The notes beneath the pieces are model-generated. The model did no database searches, was not told where the DNA came from, and worked only from the letters and a program-made list of their open reading frames with translations. From positions 63,325-122,398 of the forward strand of contig NZ_DFQV01000020.1 of assembly GCF_002377945.1 (NCBI RefSeq): a DNA stretch of 59,074 nt, given 5' to 3'. Both the position numbers and the translations under genes were made by a program. Of this stretch, positions 19,389-28,719 are shown in pieces (position 1 is the stretch's first letter; the number at the start of each line of letters is the position of its first letter). The DNA is from Psychrobacter sp. UBA3480 (GTDB taxonomy: Bacteria; Pseudomonadota; Gammaproteobacteria; Pseudomonadales; Moraxellaceae).

Positions 19389-19697
19389 ATGTTTACGTTT
19401 ATATTAGCCCTGCATATTATTGTGGCCATCGCCATGATCGGCTTGATTCTGATACAGCATGGTAAAGGGGCAGACGCTGGAGCTTCTTTTGGTGCTGGTT
19501 CATCAGGTACCGTGTTTGGCGCAGCAGGCACTGCTAATTTCTTGACGCGTGCTACGGCAGTACTAACGGTCATATTTTTTATTACAAGTATGACGCTTGC
19601 CGTTCATGCTCGTAAGCAAGCAGAAGATCAGTTTCGTCTAGATGCGCCAGTTTCAGCACCGCAAACGCCGCGTCCAATGACTCAACATTCCGAGTAA
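19389..19697 (+). CDS. secG: Protein translocase subunit SecG
   Basis: A 102-residue membrane protein, the accessory subunit of the SecYEG channel. Two membrane helices (about 1-22 and 52-72) flank the conserved cytoplasmic loop LIQHGKGADAGASFGAGSS, diagnostic for SecG. The C-terminal tail is polar and Pro/Gln-rich. It has an upstream tpiA and a downstream tRNA-Leu, the usual order near nusA-infB. Confidence 0.95.
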   Translation: MFTFILALHIIVAIAMIGLILIQHGKGADAGASFGAGSSGTVFGAAGTANFLTRATAVLTVIFFITSMTLAVHARKQAEDQFRLDAPVSAPQTPRPMTQHSE

Positions 19698-19838
19698 GCC
19701 TCTTTTAAGTAGGCAGCGCTTGCTATTTTGGTAGGTTAGATTTACAATGCTTTCCTGTTTTCGCAACTCCTGTTCTATAGATGCCTACCTTAAGCATCAT
19801 TGATTATAGACTGGATGATAGAAGCAGAGCAGTACAAT

Positions 19839-19922
19839 GCGATTGTGGTGGAATGGTAGACACGCCATCTTGAGGGGGTGGTGGCGAAAGCTGTGGGGGT
19901 TCAAGTCCCCCCAATCGCACCA
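19839..19922 (+). tRNA. leuU: tRNA-Leu (anticodon GAG)
   Basis: An 84-base class II tRNA. The acceptor arm GCGATTG pairs with CAATCGC, followed by an encoded ACCA end. The anticodon stem CCATC/GGTGG leaves loop TTGAGGG, giving anticodon GAG (reads CUC and CUU). A variable arm (TGGCGAAAGCTG region) and T arm GGGGG TTCAAGT CCCCC are clear. Its place between secG and the initiator tRNA matches E. coli leuU. Confidence 0.95.
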
Positions 19923-20000
19923 AGTTTTACAGACGCAGCATAGCGTCAGGTTGGATTTTTAGCAGATAATACTTATTTTATAATTAATTTAAAAAAAGTA

Positions 20001-20029
20001 TTGACACTTCTACGAAACCTCCCTATAAT
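20001..20029 (+). promoter_or_regulatory. Perfect sigma-70 consensus promoter for metY
   Basis: TTGACA at 20001-20006 and TATAAT at 20024-20029 are separated by exactly 17 bases, the full sigma-70 consensus. The initiator tRNA starts 17 bases after the -10 box. An A/T-rich tract just upstream (19976-20000) could act as an UP element. It probably drives the tRNA and some of the downstream rimP-nusA-infB transcription. Confidence 0.93.
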
Positions 20030-20045
20030 ATGCGTTCTAGATTGA

Positions 20046-20122
<77 letters not shown>

Positions 20123-20574
20123 CTTTTTATACTGATGTTTTGTACACTAAATTTGTCAGTACCGATTAGCCCACCATTATGTTTGTGGGTTTTTTTGTAT
20201 CTGAAGGTCAGTGTTATCGCGGTATCTATCCTACTTATGCTAAGCTCTAAGTCTATAGAGTACGATATTACTCGTCACTGGTCATCATCGGCCGCTACCG
20301 GCACGATGCTTCTTAAGCAACACTATCTTTTATTCCTCATACTTTTATCGATAGTAGTGCTTTATAAATAATAAAAGCATTGTTTGGCCGAGCTTGATGT
20401 TTTTTACGCTCGTCCCTATATAAATGCACAATATGTATCATATATTTGTGATTTAAAATTATATACTGACCGTGATTTTTATCATTATAAGATTGCTATA
20501 TATAGATAAGAGTCAATCTTTAATACGGTTTACTAAGTACGATAGATAAGTGAATAGGAAAATACAAAGAGATT
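20123..20574 (+). other. Spacer between metY and rimP
   Basis: A 452-base gap. It holds a terminator-like hairpin at 20170-20196, then A+T-rich sequence up to rimP. A 91-codon open frame that starts inside the tRNA has no ribosome site and no family look, and I do not accept it as a gene. An additional promoter for rimP-nusA may lie here, but no box is convincing. Confidence 0.5.
20170..20196 (+). terminator. Terminator-like hairpin after metY
   Basis: CCCAC (20170-20174) pairs with GTGGG (20185-20189), followed by seven T. The stem is short, so readthrough into rimP is plausible. Confidence 0.65.
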
Positions 20575-21075
20575 ATGAAGCTTTCGACTAAAGTTGCAGA
20601 ACTGACTAATATTATTGCCCCTGCCGTGGCCGCTTGTGATGTGTCACTATGGGGTATCGAGTTTGCGCCACAAGGTCGTCGCTCTTTACTACGTATCTAT
20701 ATTGAAGCATTGCCAGAAGAGCAAGCCCAAGATAAACAAGTAACGATTGAAGACTGCGCGGCAGTAAACCATCAAGTAAGCGGTATCTTAGAAGTTCATG
20801 ATCCTATCGCTGGTGAGTACATCTTAGAAGTATCTTCACCTGGTTTTGATCGTGCATTTTTCTCAGATGAGCAAATGCATGCGTATGTTGGTCAAACTGT
20901 GAGCTTGCGTCTGATTCAAGCTATCGGTACAGGCGATCAGAAACGTCGTAAAGCCACAGGTACTTTAGATGGTATTGATGAAAACTCTTTAAAACTGACG
21001 TCAAGTGATGGCGAGCAGTTTGAGATTGCACTAAGTAATATTGATAAAGCCAATTTGATTTATGAAGATGCCTAG
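20575..21075 (+). CDS. rimP: Ribosome maturation factor RimP
   Basis: A 166-residue cytoplasmic factor for 30S subunit assembly. The N-terminal domain shows the conserved pattern LRIYIE, then VTIEDCAAVNHQVSGIL and YILEVSSPGFDRAFF, followed by an Sm-like C-terminal domain. It is slightly longer than E. coli RimP (150). It is the first protein gene of the rimP-nusA-infB cluster, with a 135-base gap before nusA that contains a small hairpin (AACTGT/ACAGTT, 21090-21111). Confidence 0.94.
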   Translation: MKLSTKVAELTNIIAPAVAACDVSLWGIEFAPQGRRSLLRIYIEALPEEQAQDKQVTIEDCAAVNHQVSGILEVHDPIAGEYILEVSSPGFDRAFFSDEQMHAYVGQTVSLRLIQAIGTGDQKRRKATGTLDGIDENSLKLTSSDGEQFEIALSNIDKANLIYEDA

Positions 21076-21210
21076 ATTCGTACTAGGGTAACTGTTTATA
21101 GGTAGACAGTTTTATCTTCCAATAGCTTATGTGGCTTATAGCAACTATATAATAGCAGCACCCAAATTATAAAATTTAAGTCAATTAAAAAATGATAGGA
21201 CAGGTATAGC

Positions 21211-22695
21211 ATGAGTCGTGAAATCTTAACGGTAGTAGAAACTGTCAGTAATGAAAAGGGCTTAAATCCTGAAGATATCTTTGAAGCAATTGAAGACGCT
21301 TTGGTGGTATCGACTAAGAAAAAAGTATATACCGAGCAGCCAGAAGTGGCTGTACGGGTAGCGATCGACCGTGCAACTGGCGATTACGATACTTATCGTT
21401 ACTGGACAGTGGTTGCAGATGAAGACCATGAAATGCCAGCTTGTCAGCTTGCTATCACCGATCTTGATCAGGAAGAATGGTCAATTGGTGATATTAAAGA
21501 AGAGCAAATTGAATCAATCGAATTTGGTCGTATTGCTGCTACTCAAGCCAAACAAGTCATCATCCAAAAGATTCGTGAAGCTGAGCGTGCATTAGTTGCA
21601 GATGCTTTCGAGCCACGTGTTGGTGAGATGATGTATGGCGAAGTTAAAAAACAGACTCGTGATGGCTATATCATCGATTTGGGTGACAATGCTGAAGGTT
21701 ATTTGTCACGTGATCAAATGTTGCCACGTGAACAACTCCGTGCAAAGTCGCGTATCAACGCTATCTTGTACCATGTGAACCGTGAAAACCGCGGTGCACA
21801 GTTATTGTTATCTCGCACACATCCTGAAATGCTATCAGCATTGATGCAAAAAGAAGTGCCTGAGATTGCAGAACAAATTATCGAAATTCGTAACGTCGCT
21901 CGTCTGCCAGGTACTCGTGCTAAAATAGCCGTGAAGACTAACGATCATCGTATCGATCCAGTTGGCGCTTGTATTGGTATGCGTGGTACACGTATCCAAG
22001 CAGTACAGCAAGAGTTAGACGGTGAGCGTATTGATGTAGTGGTATGGTCAGATGATCCTGCCCAGTTTATCATCAGCTCTCTAGAGCCTGCTGACGTAAG
22101 CAGTATCATTTTAGATGAAGATACGCAAACGGCAGATATTATCTTTAGCACAAATGATCAGTTGGCACGTGCTATTGGCTCACAAGGTCAAAACGTACGT
22201 CTAGCGTCTGAGTTGACGGGTTATAAGCTTAATATGATGCTTGAAGAAGAGTATCAGCAACGTCAACAAAACGAATCAAAAGCGTTTATTGAATTATTCT
22301 ATGAGCGCCTAGAGGTAGATAAAGACTTAGCACAGGCATTGGTTGATATTGGTTTTACCAGTATTGAAGAAGTGGCCTATGTACCAGTTGAGACTTTCTA
22401 TGATATCGAAGGTCTAGACGATGAAGCGATTGATATGATTCAAGAGCGTGCTAAAGAAGTTGTCATCGCTGATGAACTGGTCAAACAACAGAACATGAAA
22501 GAGCCAAGTCAAGAGCTTCAAGAGCTTGAAGGTATGACAGTCAGTTGGGCTTATAAAATGGCTCAAAAAGACATCATTACTGTTGATGACTTGGCAGAAC
22601 AAGCCGTCTTCGATCTAGAAGATATCGAAGGATTAGACTCTGAAACTGCAGGAAAACTCATCATGAAAGCTCGGGAATCTTGGTTCGATGAATAA
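21211..22695 (+). CDS. nusA: Transcription termination/antitermination factor NusA
   Basis: A 494-residue RNA polymerase-binding protein that controls pausing, termination and antitermination. Domains in order are the N-terminal polymerase-binding domain (about 1-125), S1 (about 130-200, VKKQTRDGYIIDLG), KH1 and KH2 (about 200-345, PVGACIGMRGTRIQ and AIGSQGQNVRLASEL), and two C-terminal helix-hairpin repeats (about 365-490, DIEGLDDEA and DIEGLDSET). The length equals E. coli NusA (495), including the C-terminal acidic repeats. Confidence 0.97.
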   Translation: MSREILTVVETVSNEKGLNPEDIFEAIEDALVVSTKKKVYTEQPEVAVRVAIDRATGDYDTYRYWTVVADEDHEMPACQLAITDLDQEEWSIGDIKEEQIESIEFGRIAATQAKQVIIQKIREAERALVADAFEPRVGEMMYGEVKKQTRDGYIIDLGDNAEGYLSRDQMLPREQLRAKSRINAILYHVNRENRGAQLLLSRTHPEMLSALMQKEVPEIAEQIIEIRNVARLPGTRAKIAVKTNDHRIDPVGACIGMRGTRIQAVQQELDGERIDVVVWSDDPAQFIISSLEPADVSSIILDEDTQTADIIFSTNDQLARAIGSQGQNVRLASELTGYKLNMMLEEEYQQRQQNESKAFIELFYERLEVDKDLAQALVDIGFTSIEEVAYVPVETFYDIEGLDDEAIDMIQERAKEVVIADELVKQQNMKEPSQELQELEGMTVSWAYKMAQKDIITVDDLAEQAVFDLEDIEGLDSETAGKLIMKARESWFDE

Positions 22696-22843
22696 GCGGT
22701 AACTGCATATCGCTGTCTTTTGGTGATATGCTATTGAGAATAAAGTGCTGATATCTATTTATAAGTATCAGCCTTAACCCAATCATTTGTAGCCAACAAC
22801 TGAATTGAACATATAGCAAATAATAGACAGTAGGTGATAATAA

Positions 22844-25570
22844 ATGGCAGATAAGACCGTCAAAGAACTGGCAGAAATGGTAGGCAAAACTACAGATGCT
22901 GTAAAGCAGCAATTAGTAGATGCTGGCCTGCCTGCTCGCGCAGAGGATGACCTAGTCACCGAGCTTGAGCAAGAAAAGCTGGTGACGTATTTAAAGCAAA
23001 GTCATGGTCAACAAGAAAAGCGTCGTATTAGTCTTAAATCTAAGACGACCAGTACTGCACGTGTGACTGGCTCTTCTGGTAAATCTAAGAGCGTCAACGT
23101 AGAAGTGCGTAAAAAGAAAGTATTCGAAAAGCCTGATCCAGAAAAAATGGCTGAAGAGCTAGCCGCTCGTGAGCAGGCTCTAATTGAGTCTCAAGAACGT
23201 GCAGCAAAAGAAGCTGAAGAACGTGCCGCTACTAAGAAAAAAGCGGAAGAGCGTCAAGCAGCAACGCTAGCAGCAATGCGCGCAAGCTTAGGCTCTAGCA
23301 AAAAATCAGACGACAAAAACGATGATATTTCTACATCAGTTGTCGTCAAAAAAGGCGGTAAAGCGACGGCTGAAGTTAAGCCTAAAGAGCAGCCGAAGAA
23401 GAAAGTTGCTGCAACCAAGCCTAAAGTTGAAACCGCTGCTGAACGTAAAGCTCGCGAGACTCGTGAGAAAGAAGAAGCGCGTCTGCGTGAAATCGAATTA
23501 GAAACCCGCCGCACACAAGCTGAAGAAGCGCAAAAGCGTACACTTGAGCAAATGCGTAAAATGGCTGGTAAATATACAGATCGTGAGCCTGTTACTGAAG
23601 TACGTAAAGATGAACCGTTAGCTGAAGGTTTGGTCGGTGATGCACTAGAAGAGTCTTTCGAAAAAGAGCGTCGCGAAATCAAACGTGGTTCGAACAGTAC
23701 TGGTACTCGTGGTCGTCGTCGTAAGAACCAAGATGAGCGCGAAATCAAAAACCGCAAAAACGGTTTGCGTTCAACTCAGGCGTCACAGCATAAATTTGAA
23801 AAACCTGTTGAAAAAATCGTCTATGATGTCGAGATTAGTGAGCAAATTTCAGTTGCCGATCTTGCTCAGCGTATGGCGGTTAAAGCTCGCGAAGTAACCA
23901 AATTACTTATGAAAATGGGTGAAATGGCTCGTGAGTCAGATACGATTGATCAAGCAACCGCAAGCTTGCTTGTTGAAGAAATGGGCCACAACCCAGTACC
24001 AGTTAGCGATACTAAAGTCGAAGACGACTTACAGTACGCAGTTGATGAGCGTAGTAGTAACATCCAGACTCGTCCACCAGTAGTGACTATTATGGGTCAC
24101 GTCGATCATGGTAAGACCTCACTATTAGATAAAATTCGTGAAACGAAAGTTGCGAACGGTGAAGCGGGCGGTATCACACAGCATATTGGTGCTTACCATG
24201 TAAAAACTGATCGCGGTGTTATTACTTTCCTTGATACTCCAGGTCACGCAGCGTTTAGCGCAATGCGTTCACGTGGTGCTCAAGCGACTGATATCGTTGT
24301 ATTGGTTGTTGCAGCTGACGATGGCATGATGCCACAAACAGCAGAAGCAATTGATCATGCACGTGCAGCTGGTACGCCAATCATTGTTGCTATCAACAAA
24401 ATGGATAAGCCAGGTGCTGATCCTGACCGTGTTCTTAATGAATTAACGACGAAAGAAGTTGTTTCAGAAGAATGGGGCGGCGATACACCAATGGCTCGTA
24501 TCTCAGCCAAAACAGGCGAAGGTATCGAAGACTTACTAGAATTTATTAGCTTGCAAGCTGAGCTAATGGAACTAGAAGCGCCATTAGACGGTGCTGCTCA
24601 GGGTGTGGTTATTGAGTCTAGACTGGAGAAAGGTCGTGGCCCTGTTGTTAGTGTCCTAGTGAAAAAAGGTACATTGAAACAAGGCGACTTGGTTCTAGCT
24701 GGTGAGCATTATGGTAAAGTTCGTGCATTAACAGACGAGCATGGCCAACGTATCAAATCAGCTGGTCCTTCTATTCCTGTAGAGATTTTAGGTCTACCTG
24801 AAACACCTGCTGCTGGTAGTGAGTTCCTAGTTGTAACGGATGAGAAAAAAGCTCGTGAAGTTGCGGACTTTAGAACCAACCGTGAGCGTGAGCGTCAACT
24901 TGAGCGTCAAAATGCCATGCGTTTAGAAAGCATGTTTGATCAGATGGGCCAAGGCGATGTGTCATTCTTGAATATCGTACTGAAAACAGATGTACGTGGT
25001 TCACTAGAAGCACTACTAGCTGCTCTAAATGAATTGTCTACTGATGAAGTAAAAGTCAGAGTGATCAGTTCAGGCGTTGGTCCTATCTCTGAGTCTGACG
25101 TAACCCTTGCAGAATCTAGTGAAGCGGTACTGTTAGGATTCAACGTTCGTGCAGACGCTACTGCACGCCGTAAAGCAGACACTGCTAATATGGATATTCG
25201 CTACTACAGCGTAATCTATGGTTTGATCGATGATGTGAAATCAGCAATGAGCGGTATGCTTGCTCCTGAACATCGTGAGAAAATCCTTGGTGTTGCAGAC
25301 GTTCGTGAAGTATTCCGTTCTAGTAAGTTCGGTGCTGCTGCTGGTTGTATGGTGGTCGAAGGTACAATCTATCGCAACAAACCTATCCGCGTATTGCGTG
25401 ATGACCAAGTTATCTTTACTGGTCAATTGCAATCATTACGTCGCTATAAAGAAGACGTTAATGAAGTACGTACTGGTATGGAATGTGGTCTGGCCGTTCG
25501 CGGTTATGATGTTGAAGCTGGCGATAAAATCGAAGTCTTTGAAATACAAGAGTTCGCACGTACTATCTAA
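22844..25570 (+). CDS. infB: Translation initiation factor IF-2
   Basis: A 908-residue GTPase that brings fMet-tRNA to the 30S P site and promotes subunit joining. It has an IF2-N domain at the start ([19 protein letters not shown]) and a long charged, Lys/Glu/Ala-rich helix to about 320. A second IF2-N motif follows, then the GTPase with G1 GHVDHGKT near residue 417, DTPGHAAF (G3) and NKMD (G4). Domains II to IV follow to the end. Shorter IF2 forms from internal starts occur in E. coli; I cannot tell if that happens here. A terminator-like hairpin lies between it and rbfA. Confidence 0.97.
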   Translation: MADKTVKELAEMVGKTTDAVKQQLVDAGLPARAEDDLVTELEQEKLVTYLKQSHGQQEKRRISLKSKTTSTARVTGSSGKSKSVNVEVRKKKVFEKPDPEKMAEELAAREQALIESQERAAKEAEERAATKKKAEERQAATLAAMRASLGSSKKSDDKNDDISTSVVVKKGGKATAEVKPKEQPKKKVAATKPKVETAAERKARETREKEEARLREIELETRRTQAEEAQKRTLEQMRKMAGKYTDREPVTEVRKDEPLAEGLVGDALEESFEKERREIKRGSNSTGTRGRRRKNQDEREIKNRKNGLRSTQASQHKFEKPVEKIVYDVEISEQISVADLAQRMAVKAREVTKLLMKMGEMARESDTIDQATASLLVEEMGHNPVPVSDTKVEDDLQYAVDERSSNIQTRPPVVTIMGHVDHGKTSLLDKIRETKVANGEAGGITQHIGAYHVKTDRGVITFLDTPGHAAFSAMRSRGAQATDIVVLVVAADDGMMPQTAEAIDHARAAGTPIIVAINKMDKPGADPDRVLNELTTKEVVSEEWGGDTPMARISAKTGEGIEDLLEFISLQAELMELEAPLDGAAQGVVIESRLEKGRGPVVSVLVKKGTLKQGDLVLAGEHYGKVRALTDEHGQRIKSAGPSIPVEILGLPETPAAGSEFLVVTDEKKAREVADFRTNRERERQLERQNAMRLESMFDQMGQGDVSFLNIVLKTDVRGSLEALLAALNELSTDEVKVRVISSGVGPISESDVTLAESSEAVLLGFNVRADATARRKADTANMDIRYYSVIYGLIDDVKSAMSGMLAPEHREKILGVADVREVFRSSKFGAAAGCMVVEGTIYRNKPIRVLRDDQVIFTGQLQSLRRYKEDVNEVRTGMECGLAVRGYDVEAGDKIEVFEIQEFARTI

Positions 25571-25659
25571 AGCTGCTGTTCGATAGCAGAGTATGTATCA
25601 ATGCAATATGCGTAATCCGCTGAGCTTTTTAGATACTTTGCTAATATTCAGCTGTACTT

Positions 25660-25693
25660 AGGCCTAACAGGTACATCCTGCTAGGCCTTTTTT
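25660..25693 (+). terminator. Terminator-like hairpin between infB and rbfA
   Basis: AGGCCTAACAGG (25660-25671) pairs with CCTGCTAGGCCT (25677-25688) with one mismatch and a 5-base loop, followed by six T. It has all parts of an intrinsic terminator, although infB and rbfA are usually one transcript. It may attenuate expression of rbfA-truB. Confidence 0.8.
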
Positions 25694-25771
25694 AGCACAT
25701 ATCAGTGCAACATCTATTAATCAGCAGACTCATACACTAATAAAATAAGTCCATTAAAGTAAGGTAATAAC

Positions 25772-26161
25772 ATGAACCAACGTTTACAAAGATTATCGGA
25801 TCAGATTCAGCGTGAGCTTGCTGTTCTTATTCGCGATGAAGTTAATGACCCTCGTCTAACGGGTTTTGTCACGATCTCTAGTGTCAAGGTTAGCCCAGAT
25901 TTAGGCTATGCGGACGTCTATGTCACTATCATGGAGCCTGAGCTCAATGATGCTATGAATAAGACTAATCATGAAGAAAGCATCAAAGTATTGAATAAAG
26001 CGGCAGGATTCTTGCGTACAGAATTAAGCCATAGCTTAAAGACACGTACTACGCCGCGCTTACGTTTTCATTACGATGAAGTAACGGCTCGTGGTAACTA
26101 CATGATGGACTTGATTAGCAAGGCCGTGACTAAAACCGAGCAAAACGAGAATGACGAGTAA
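25772..26161 (+). CDS. rbfA: Ribosome-binding factor A
   Basis: A 129-residue KH-like protein for late 30S maturation, also needed for cold adaptation in E. coli. The family pattern is clear: RLSDQIQRELAVLIRDEVND, then DPRLTGFVTISSVKVSPDL and AKVYV-like DVYVTI. The C-terminal end (TRTTPRLRFHYDE) matches the family. truB starts 9 bases after its stop. Confidence 0.95.
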   Translation: MNQRLQRLSDQIQRELAVLIRDEVNDPRLTGFVTISSVKVSPDLGYADVYVTIMEPELNDAMNKTNHEESIKVLNKAAGFLRTELSHSLKTRTTPRLRFHYDEVTARGNYMMDLISKAVTKTEQNENDE

Positions 26162-26170
26162 ATTATTATT

Positions 26171-27262
26171 ATGTCTATAGCGTCTAAGCAAATTGATAAA
26201 AAAGCCAATATGACACCTGAAAAAGTAAAAGTTTCAGGTGTCATATTGGTGGATAAACCCAAAGGTATGACCTCGCAGCAAGTCGTGTCAAAAGTGAAGT
26301 ATTTATTTAAATCACCGATACACGATAGTAAAAAGGCAGGGCATACAGGAACGCTTGATCCGATGGCAACTGGCTTACTGCCTATTTGCTTGGGTGAAGC
26401 CACCAAGTTTAGCCATTATCAACTGGATGCTGATAAATCTTACCAAGCGACTATCTTGCTAGGTAGTCAAACCGATACTGGTGATGCTGATGGCCAAATC
26501 GTAACGCAGGCTTCTATCCCATTATTTGACGAAGCCTCATTAGCGACTATTGCCCAGCAGTTTTTGGGTGCTCAGCAGCAGATACCACCGATGTATTCAG
26601 CCCTAAAAAAAGATGGCAAAAAATTGTATGAATATGCCCGCGCTGGTATTGAGGTTGATAGACCACCTAGAGATATTACGATTAAAGCAATCAATCTACA
26701 GATGATAGATGATACCCAGATTAATCTAACGGTTACTTGTACGAAAGGTACTTATGTACGTGTATTAGCGGAAGATATTGCAAAGCAGCTAGGTACGCTA
26801 GGACATTTGACAGCATTGCGTCGTACACAGGTAGGTAACTTCAGCATTGATGATGCGATCGCTTTACCTTCATTAGAAGAGCATGGTTTAGAGGAGCGTC
26901 AGTCTTGGCTGCTGCCTATCGATGCTTGTATTGATATCGATGCTGAACTGACGCTGACAGAGGAACAATGCGCCCGCGTACATATGGGGCAGCGCCTAAA
27001 CGTATTTGATGAGCTAACAGGTAAGCTCAAAGATTATGTTGCTAATATAGTTTCTGACCAACTATCTAATAATAGTTCTGTCGGTACCAATGATGACGCT
27101 AGTACCAATGGTAAAGCTGATACTGAACTTGATGCGTCTCAGCTACTAGAGCACGAAATACCTGTTGATATACGTTTACTCAATGAGCAGGGAGAGTTTC
27201 TTGGTTTGGGGTCTGTGAGCTTAAACGGACGTCTACAACCTAAGAAATTGATTCAGCGCTAA
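26171..27262 (+). CDS. truB: tRNA pseudouridine-55 synthase TruB
   Basis: A 363-residue enzyme making the universal pseudouridine 55 in the T loop of tRNA. The core starts GVILVDKPKGMTSQQVV, followed by GHTGTLDPMATGLLP holding the catalytic Asp, then the tRNA-binding domain and a C-terminal PUA-like domain. Within that domain about 40 residues (around 298-335) are low-complexity Asn/Ser/Thr/Asp. The annotated ATG at 26171 has no good ribosome site and is probably coupled to rbfA. A second in-frame ATG at 26210 lies inside the left arm of a perfect 18-bp hairpin. The conserved core begins just after that hairpin. Confidence 0.94.
   Translation: MSIASKQIDKKANMTPEKVKVSGVILVDKPKGMTSQQVVSKVKYLFKSPIHDSKKAGHTGTLDPMATGLLPICLGEATKFSHYQLDADKSYQATILLGSQTDTGDADGQIVTQASIPLFDEASLATIAQQFLGAQQQIPPMYSALKKDGKKLYEYARAGIEVDRPPRDITIKAINLQMIDDTQINLTVTCTKGTYVRVLAEDIAKQLGTLGHLTALRRTQVGNFSIDDAIALPSLEEHGLEERQSWLLPIDACIDIDAELTLTEEQCARVHMGQRLNVFDELTGKLKDYVANIVSDQLSNNSSVGTNDDASTNGKADTELDASQLLEHEIPVDIRLLNEQGEFLGLGSVSLNGRLQPKKLIQR
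26205..26249 (+). repeat. Perfect 18-bp inverted repeat in the 5' end of truB
   Basis: The left arm CCAATATGACACCTGAAA (26205-26222) is perfectly complementary to TTTCAGGTGTCATATTGG (26232-26249), with a 9-base loop AAGTAAAAG. In RNA it would form a very stable hairpin covering codons about 12-26 of truB, including an alternative start codon. There is no T-run, so it is not a terminator. It could be a translation barrier or an RNase III site. Confidence 0.95.
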
Positions 27263-27645
27263 TAGTAACGTTTTCACTAATGTTACTTAAATAGAGAAAC
27301 TACCACCTAACATTGGCCTGATTTACTAATAGTTTACACTAATCACATACCTTCACATTTTATTGCAGGTTTCACCTATGGTGAAACCTGTTTTTTTTGT
27401 ACTCTAGATTCATCAGATAGGGAATACTGAGTTAAAAAATAAAACGGATAAATATTATAAAAATAAAAAATTGCTATAAAGCAAATAATTAAAAATAGAC
27501 AATCAAAAGAAAGAAGTAATGCAGAAAGGACGCATTTGGATAAAAATAAAATAGTTCAAAGGAAAACGTACTACTGAATAATAATAAAATTAGCTTATAA
27601 AAATATACTGGCTCACAAAACTAATAGATAAGGAAAAGGAAAGTT
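27263..27645 (+). other. Spacer truB / DJ-1 gene with A-rich tract
   Basis: A 383-base gap. After the truB terminator the plus strand from about 27430 to 27640 is strongly A-rich, with few C. It probably contains the promoter and leader of the DJ-1 gene. No gene is seen. Confidence 0.5.
27366..27398 (+). terminator. Terminator after truB
   Basis: CAGGTTTCACC (27366-27376) pairs perfectly with GGTGAAACCTG (27380-27390) around a TAT loop, followed by eight T. It ends the metY-rimP-nusA-infB-rbfA-truB cluster. Confidence 0.93.
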
Positions 27646-28170
27646 ATGAAAACGATCGCTTTTTTACTACATAACCACTTCGAACAAGCAGAGTATGAAG
27701 ACGTCAATAATCAGTTAAAAGACAAAGGCTACAAGACACTTCTTATAACAACAAATGATAAAAAAGAAGTGCAAGCCATGCAGCAAGACGTAGATAAAAG
27801 TGATACTTTTACTGCTGATATCTTTGCAGAAGATGCTAACGTCTCTGACTATGATGCGTTAGTTTTACCAGGTGGTACTGTGAACGCTGATACTATTCGT
27901 GGTAACGAAAAGGCTCATCAAATTATCAATGCTATCAATGAAGCAGGCAAGCCATTAGCTGTTATTTGCCATGCTCCTTGGGTTCTCATCAATACAGGTA
28001 TTGCTAAAGGTAAAACCCTTACCGCTTACCCTACTTTGCAATTAGATCTAGAAAATGCTGGAGCAAACTACGTAGACAAGACAGTACAAGTAGATGGTAA
28101 TCTTATTACTTCGCGTAACCCAGATGATATTCCTAATTTTGTTGATGCCATAGATAGAGCATTATCTTAG
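27646..28170 (+). CDS. DJ-1/PfpI-family type 1 glutamine amidotransferase-like protein
   Basis: A 174-residue single-domain protein of the DJ-1/PfpI superfamily, similar to YhbO/PfpI proteins linked to stress protection and protein or nucleotide deglycation. The nucleophile elbow holds the conserved cysteine in AVICHAPWVLINTG, preceded by ALVLPGGTVNAD. The glutamate near the N-terminus is in HFEQAEYED. It has a strong AAGGAAAGG ribosome site. Two tiny acidic proteins follow on the same strand. Confidence 0.92.
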   Translation: MKTIAFLLHNHFEQAEYEDVNNQLKDKGYKTLLITTNDKKEVQAMQQDVDKSDTFTADIFAEDANVSDYDALVLPGGTVNADTIRGNEKAHQIINAINEAGKPLAVICHAPWVLINTGIAKGKTLTAYPTLQLDLENAGANYVDKTVQVDGNLITSRNPDDIPNFVDAIDRALS

Positions 28171-28267
28171 ACTTTCGACTTCTAATTAAACAAGCCTAAT
28201 TAACTAAGTACTATTAAATTTCAATTCTGTACAACTAACATTTATAACCATAACTAAGGAAGATACT

Positions 28268-28429
28268 ATGTCAAACTCTAACCCAAACGATACTAAGCTT
28301 GAGCAACAACGTTCTGATTCAGCAGAAGCAGCGCTTAAAAGTCAAACTGAAGATAATCATAGTGAAAACAGCGAAGCAGCAGCAGAACGTATCGCAGCTA
28401 AATTAGAAAATGCGAAAGAAGACAAATAG
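28268..28429 (+). CDS. Small acidic hydrophilic protein (53 aa)
   Basis: ATG at 28268 with an AAGGAAG site 6-7 bases upstream; stop TAG at 28427. The product is 53 residues, rich in Ser, Asn, Glu and Ala, with a likely helix in the second half (EAAAERIAAKLENAKED). No family is recognised and no membrane segment is present. It lies about 100 bases after the DJ-1 gene and before another acidic small protein that starts with the same MSNS. A GCCACCT/AGGTGGC hairpin follows at 28440-28460. Confidence 0.7.
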   Translation: MSNSNPNDTKLEQQRSDSAEAALKSQTEDNHSENSEAAAERIAAKLENAKEDK

Positions 28430-28542
28430 GTTTTTAATGTGCCACCTGTAATAGGTGGCATTGATATGTTTATAGTTTGCACGTCTTATGATCGATGAGT
28501 GCAACGACAGTTAGTCCACAAAATAATAATTCAGGAGCTAAT

Positions 28543-28719
28543 ATGAGTAATTCACCGAACAATATGGACGAGCAAGAAAAAGAGATTGAAAAGCTTGCAG
28601 AAGAAATCAATCCGAGTGAGCATACTGCCCCAGACAGTCTAGCGGAAGTGACTACTGCAGCGCCTCTTGAAGATGATGAACTAGGCGGCAATGCGACAGA
28701 ATCTGACGTTAATAAGTAG
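28543..28719 (+). CDS. Small acidic hydrophilic protein (58 aa)
   Basis: I place the start at ATG 28543, preceded by CAGGAGC, rather than an in-frame ATG at 28495 without a ribosome site. The 58-residue product starts MSNSPNNMDEQEKEIEKLAEE and is very acidic, ending with TESDVNK. It has no hydrophobic segment or known motif. A terminator follows at 28800-28826. Function unknown. Confidence 0.65.
   Translation: MSNSPNNMDEQEKEIEKLAEEINPSEHTAPDSLAEVTTAAPLEDDELGGNATESDVNK

Noticed and set aside
23254..23757. 167-codon frame antisense to infB
   Set aside because: It is a Ser/Arg-rich shadow of the Lys/Glu/Ala-rich IF-2 linker, with no ribosome site or family match.
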